Part shown: piece after piece, positions 21,372 to 22,639 of the stretch
Numbering within the stretch: the first letter of the stretch is position 1
How the letters are laid out: every line of letters begins with the position of its first letter
Source of the DNA: a virus
Reading direction: 5' to 3' (one strand)
IMG/VR virus record: IMGVR_UViG_3300045912_000642
Coordinates: 1-22,639 of that record
DNA length: 22,639 nucleotides
Notes under the pieces: model-generated
Database searches by the model: none
Told to the model about the DNA's origin: nothing
The model's input: only the letters and a program-made list of their open reading frames with translations
Translations under genes and position numbers: made by a program

Positions 21372-22421
21372 ATGGCCTATACGCTGATCGAGGGCTTTGA
21401 CGTCTACGGCGTGCAGGAGGACATGAGCGCCTCGCCGCAATGGCCGGTTCTGCCCGGCACCAGCCGCATCGTGACGCTGGTAGCCGGGTTCTACAACCAC
21501 GGCCGGGCGATCTCGGTGCCGAACGCCTCCACCGCGTGGGCGCTGCTGTGCGAGCCGGTTTCGGCGGCGTCGGAGGTGTTCATCGCCTTCGACGTGCTGT
21601 TCGAGGCACTGCCGACGACCACGCCGTCGCTGCTGGTGGCCTGCCGCGAGGGAGCGCAGACGCACACGAACATCGCCTTGACCACCACCGGCGCCATCCG
21701 CATGCGCCGCGCCACCACGCAGCTCGGGTCCGACAGCACCTTCACCTTCGCGCTCAACACCCGCTACCGCGTGGAGGTGCGGACGATCATCGCAGATGCC
21801 GGCGGCCTGATCGACGTGCGGGTGGACGGAACCTCCGTCGTCTCCGTCTCCGGCGTGGACACGCGCGACGCCGGCGCGGCTGGCGTCGCCTCGCGCTTCG
21901 AGTTGCGTTCGATGATCCAATCGAGCGGCATCGGCAACACGATCTTCGACAACCTGACGGTGAACAACACCACCGGCGCCGCACCGACCTCCTGGCCAGG
22001 CGCGCGGCGGATAGAGACGCTGTTCCCGAATGCCGACGCGTCCGTGCAATGGACGCCCTCGACCGGCGGGCTGAACTACGAGCTGGTGAACGACGCGACG
22101 CCGGACCTGCTGACCTGGGTCCAGTCCGACACGGCGGGCCATGTGGACCGCTACGATCTCACGAACCTCTCCGGCACGCCGACCGCGATTGATGCCGTGC
22201 AGCTGGTCTATCGCGCGGCGCGGTCAGACAACGGCGCGCGCACTATGCGTGGCCTGATCCGCTCCGGCACCACCACAGCGAATGGCGGCACGGTGACGCC
22301 GCCCGCCACGCCGACCGGGCAGTATTACCGCGACACTTGGCACACCGATCCCGACACCTCCGCCGCCTGGGATGCGGCCGGCGTGAACGCGCTGCAGGCC
22401 GGAGTCGAGGTGGTGACGTGA
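21372..22421 (+). CDS. Putative tail appendage protein with jelly-roll (LamG-like) domain
   Basis: A 349-residue protein that begins AYTLIEGFDVYG one base after the preceding stop. The order of strands (VFIAFDVLFEALP, IALTTTGAIRMRR, TRYRVEVRTIIADAGGLIDVRVDG, NTIFDNLTVNN) resembles concanavalin/LamG-like jelly rolls often found in phage adhesins. The second half contains DLLTWVQSDTAGHVDRYDL and YYRDTWHTDPDTSAAWDAAGVNALQAGVEVV, a pattern common at the C-terminus of phage structural proteins. No catalytic residues are evident. Likely a receptor-binding or decoration subunit of the tail. The stop overlaps the next GTG start (GTGA). Confidence 0.8.
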   Translation: MAYTLIEGFDVYGVQEDMSASPQWPVLPGTSRIVTLVAGFYNHGRAISVPNASTAWALLCEPVSAASEVFIAFDVLFEALPTTTPSLLVACREGAQTHTNIALTTTGAIRMRRATTQLGSDSTFTFALNTRYRVEVRTIIADAGGLIDVRVDGTSVVSVSGVDTRDAGAAGVASRFELRSMIQSSGIGNTIFDNLTVNNTTGAAPTSWPGARRIETLFPNADASVQWTPSTGGLNYELVNDATPDLLTWVQSDTAGHVDRYDLTNLSGTPTAIDAVQLVYRAARSDNGARTMRGLIRSGTTTANGGTVTPPATPTGQYYRDTWHTDPDTSAAWDAAGVNALQAGVEVVT

Positions 22422-22600
22422 GTACCCGTGCGCGTGTGTTCCAGGCCGCCGCGCAGGCGGTAGTTGGCGACATCCAGGCGGATGCCGGCATCGCCCGAGG
22501 CTACCAGGCCGGGGGATCGTGTCCCATCGCGTGGTGTAGGAGCGCGATGATCCTCGGCGGGTTGGGCCGCCGGGTCAGGCTGGCACGGCCGAGAGCCTGA
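22418..22600 (+). CDS. Short hypothetical protein, possibly a damaged tail gene
   Basis: A 60-residue frame starts at GTG 22418 overlapping the previous stop. The first 30 residues (STRARVFQAAAQAVVGDI and onward) look like a genuine phage protein, but after the GGGGG run at 22511-22515 the residues become Cys/Arg/Trp-rich and unlike a structural protein. In the frame reached by one extra base there is a sensible continuation (ERDDPRRVGPPGQAG, then TVAVLLTAPMASR) that is broken by a TAG at 22537 and runs to the window edge. The gene may therefore be longer and disrupted, or simply short; third-position GC does not settle it. Confidence 0.4.
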   Translation: MSTRARVFQAAAQAVVGDIQADAGIARGYQAGGSCPIAWCRSAMILGGLGRRVRLARPRA

Positions 22601-22639
22601 CGGTGGCAGTATTGCTGACGGCGCCGATGGCTTCCAGGG

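Overview
The window is part of a prophage, or a prophage-derived region, from a very GC-rich alphaproteobacterium. The evidence is strongly GC-biased third codon positions and a tail-tip gene set (DUF2460, DUF2163, NlpC/P60, large tail-tip protein) typical of alphaproteobacterial siphophages and gene transfer agents. An Acetobacteraceae or Rhodobacterales host is a guess from protein style only. No integrase, repressor, attachment site, tRNA, rRNA, CRISPR array or insertion sequence was seen, so the early region and ends of the element lie outside the window.

Layout. Positions 1-365 hold two small leftward genes, one cut by the window edge. A regulatory-looking gap (about 366-495) separates them from a rightward late operon. 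That operon runs: small terminase-like protein (496-1065), GpA-type large terminase (1065-3032), gpW-like joiner (3043-3273), portal (4028-5497), prohead protease/major capsid fusion (5545-7638), capsid cement protein (8406-8756), gpFII-like attachment protein (8753-9061), a holin-like membrane protein (9071-9391), DUF6441 protein (9388-10110), tail terminator-like protein (10107-10553), tail tube (10585-11541), tail assembly chaperone with a probable -1 frameshift extension (12295-13007), tape measure (12997-15144), four GTA-like tail-tip genes (15146-20666), two fibre/appendage genes (20663-22421) and a possibly damaged last gene. Most neighbours overlap by 1-11 bases, indicating translational coupling.

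The most striking feature is that three unrelated type II toxin-antitoxin cassettes lie on the opposite strand inside this operon: AbrB-type antitoxin with a PIN toxin (3297-3948), Phd/YefM-type antitoxin with a PIN toxin (7639-8303), and Phd/YefM-type antitoxin with a PemK/MazF-like toxin (11545-12241). Each fits between two intact structural genes, with the toxin stop 0 to 23 bases from the upstream structural gene's stop. They look like moron cargo that may stabilise the prophage or act against competing phages.

The other main observation is a perfect GGGAAAC slippery heptamer at the end of the tail chaperone gene, 7 nt before a potential 12-bp GC-rich stem. It would fuse the chaperone to a Cys-rich C-terminal domain, as in lambda G/GT. 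Together the genes encode a lambda-like head with a long non-contractile tail carrying a GTA-like tip. No stretch over 300 bases lacks a gene.
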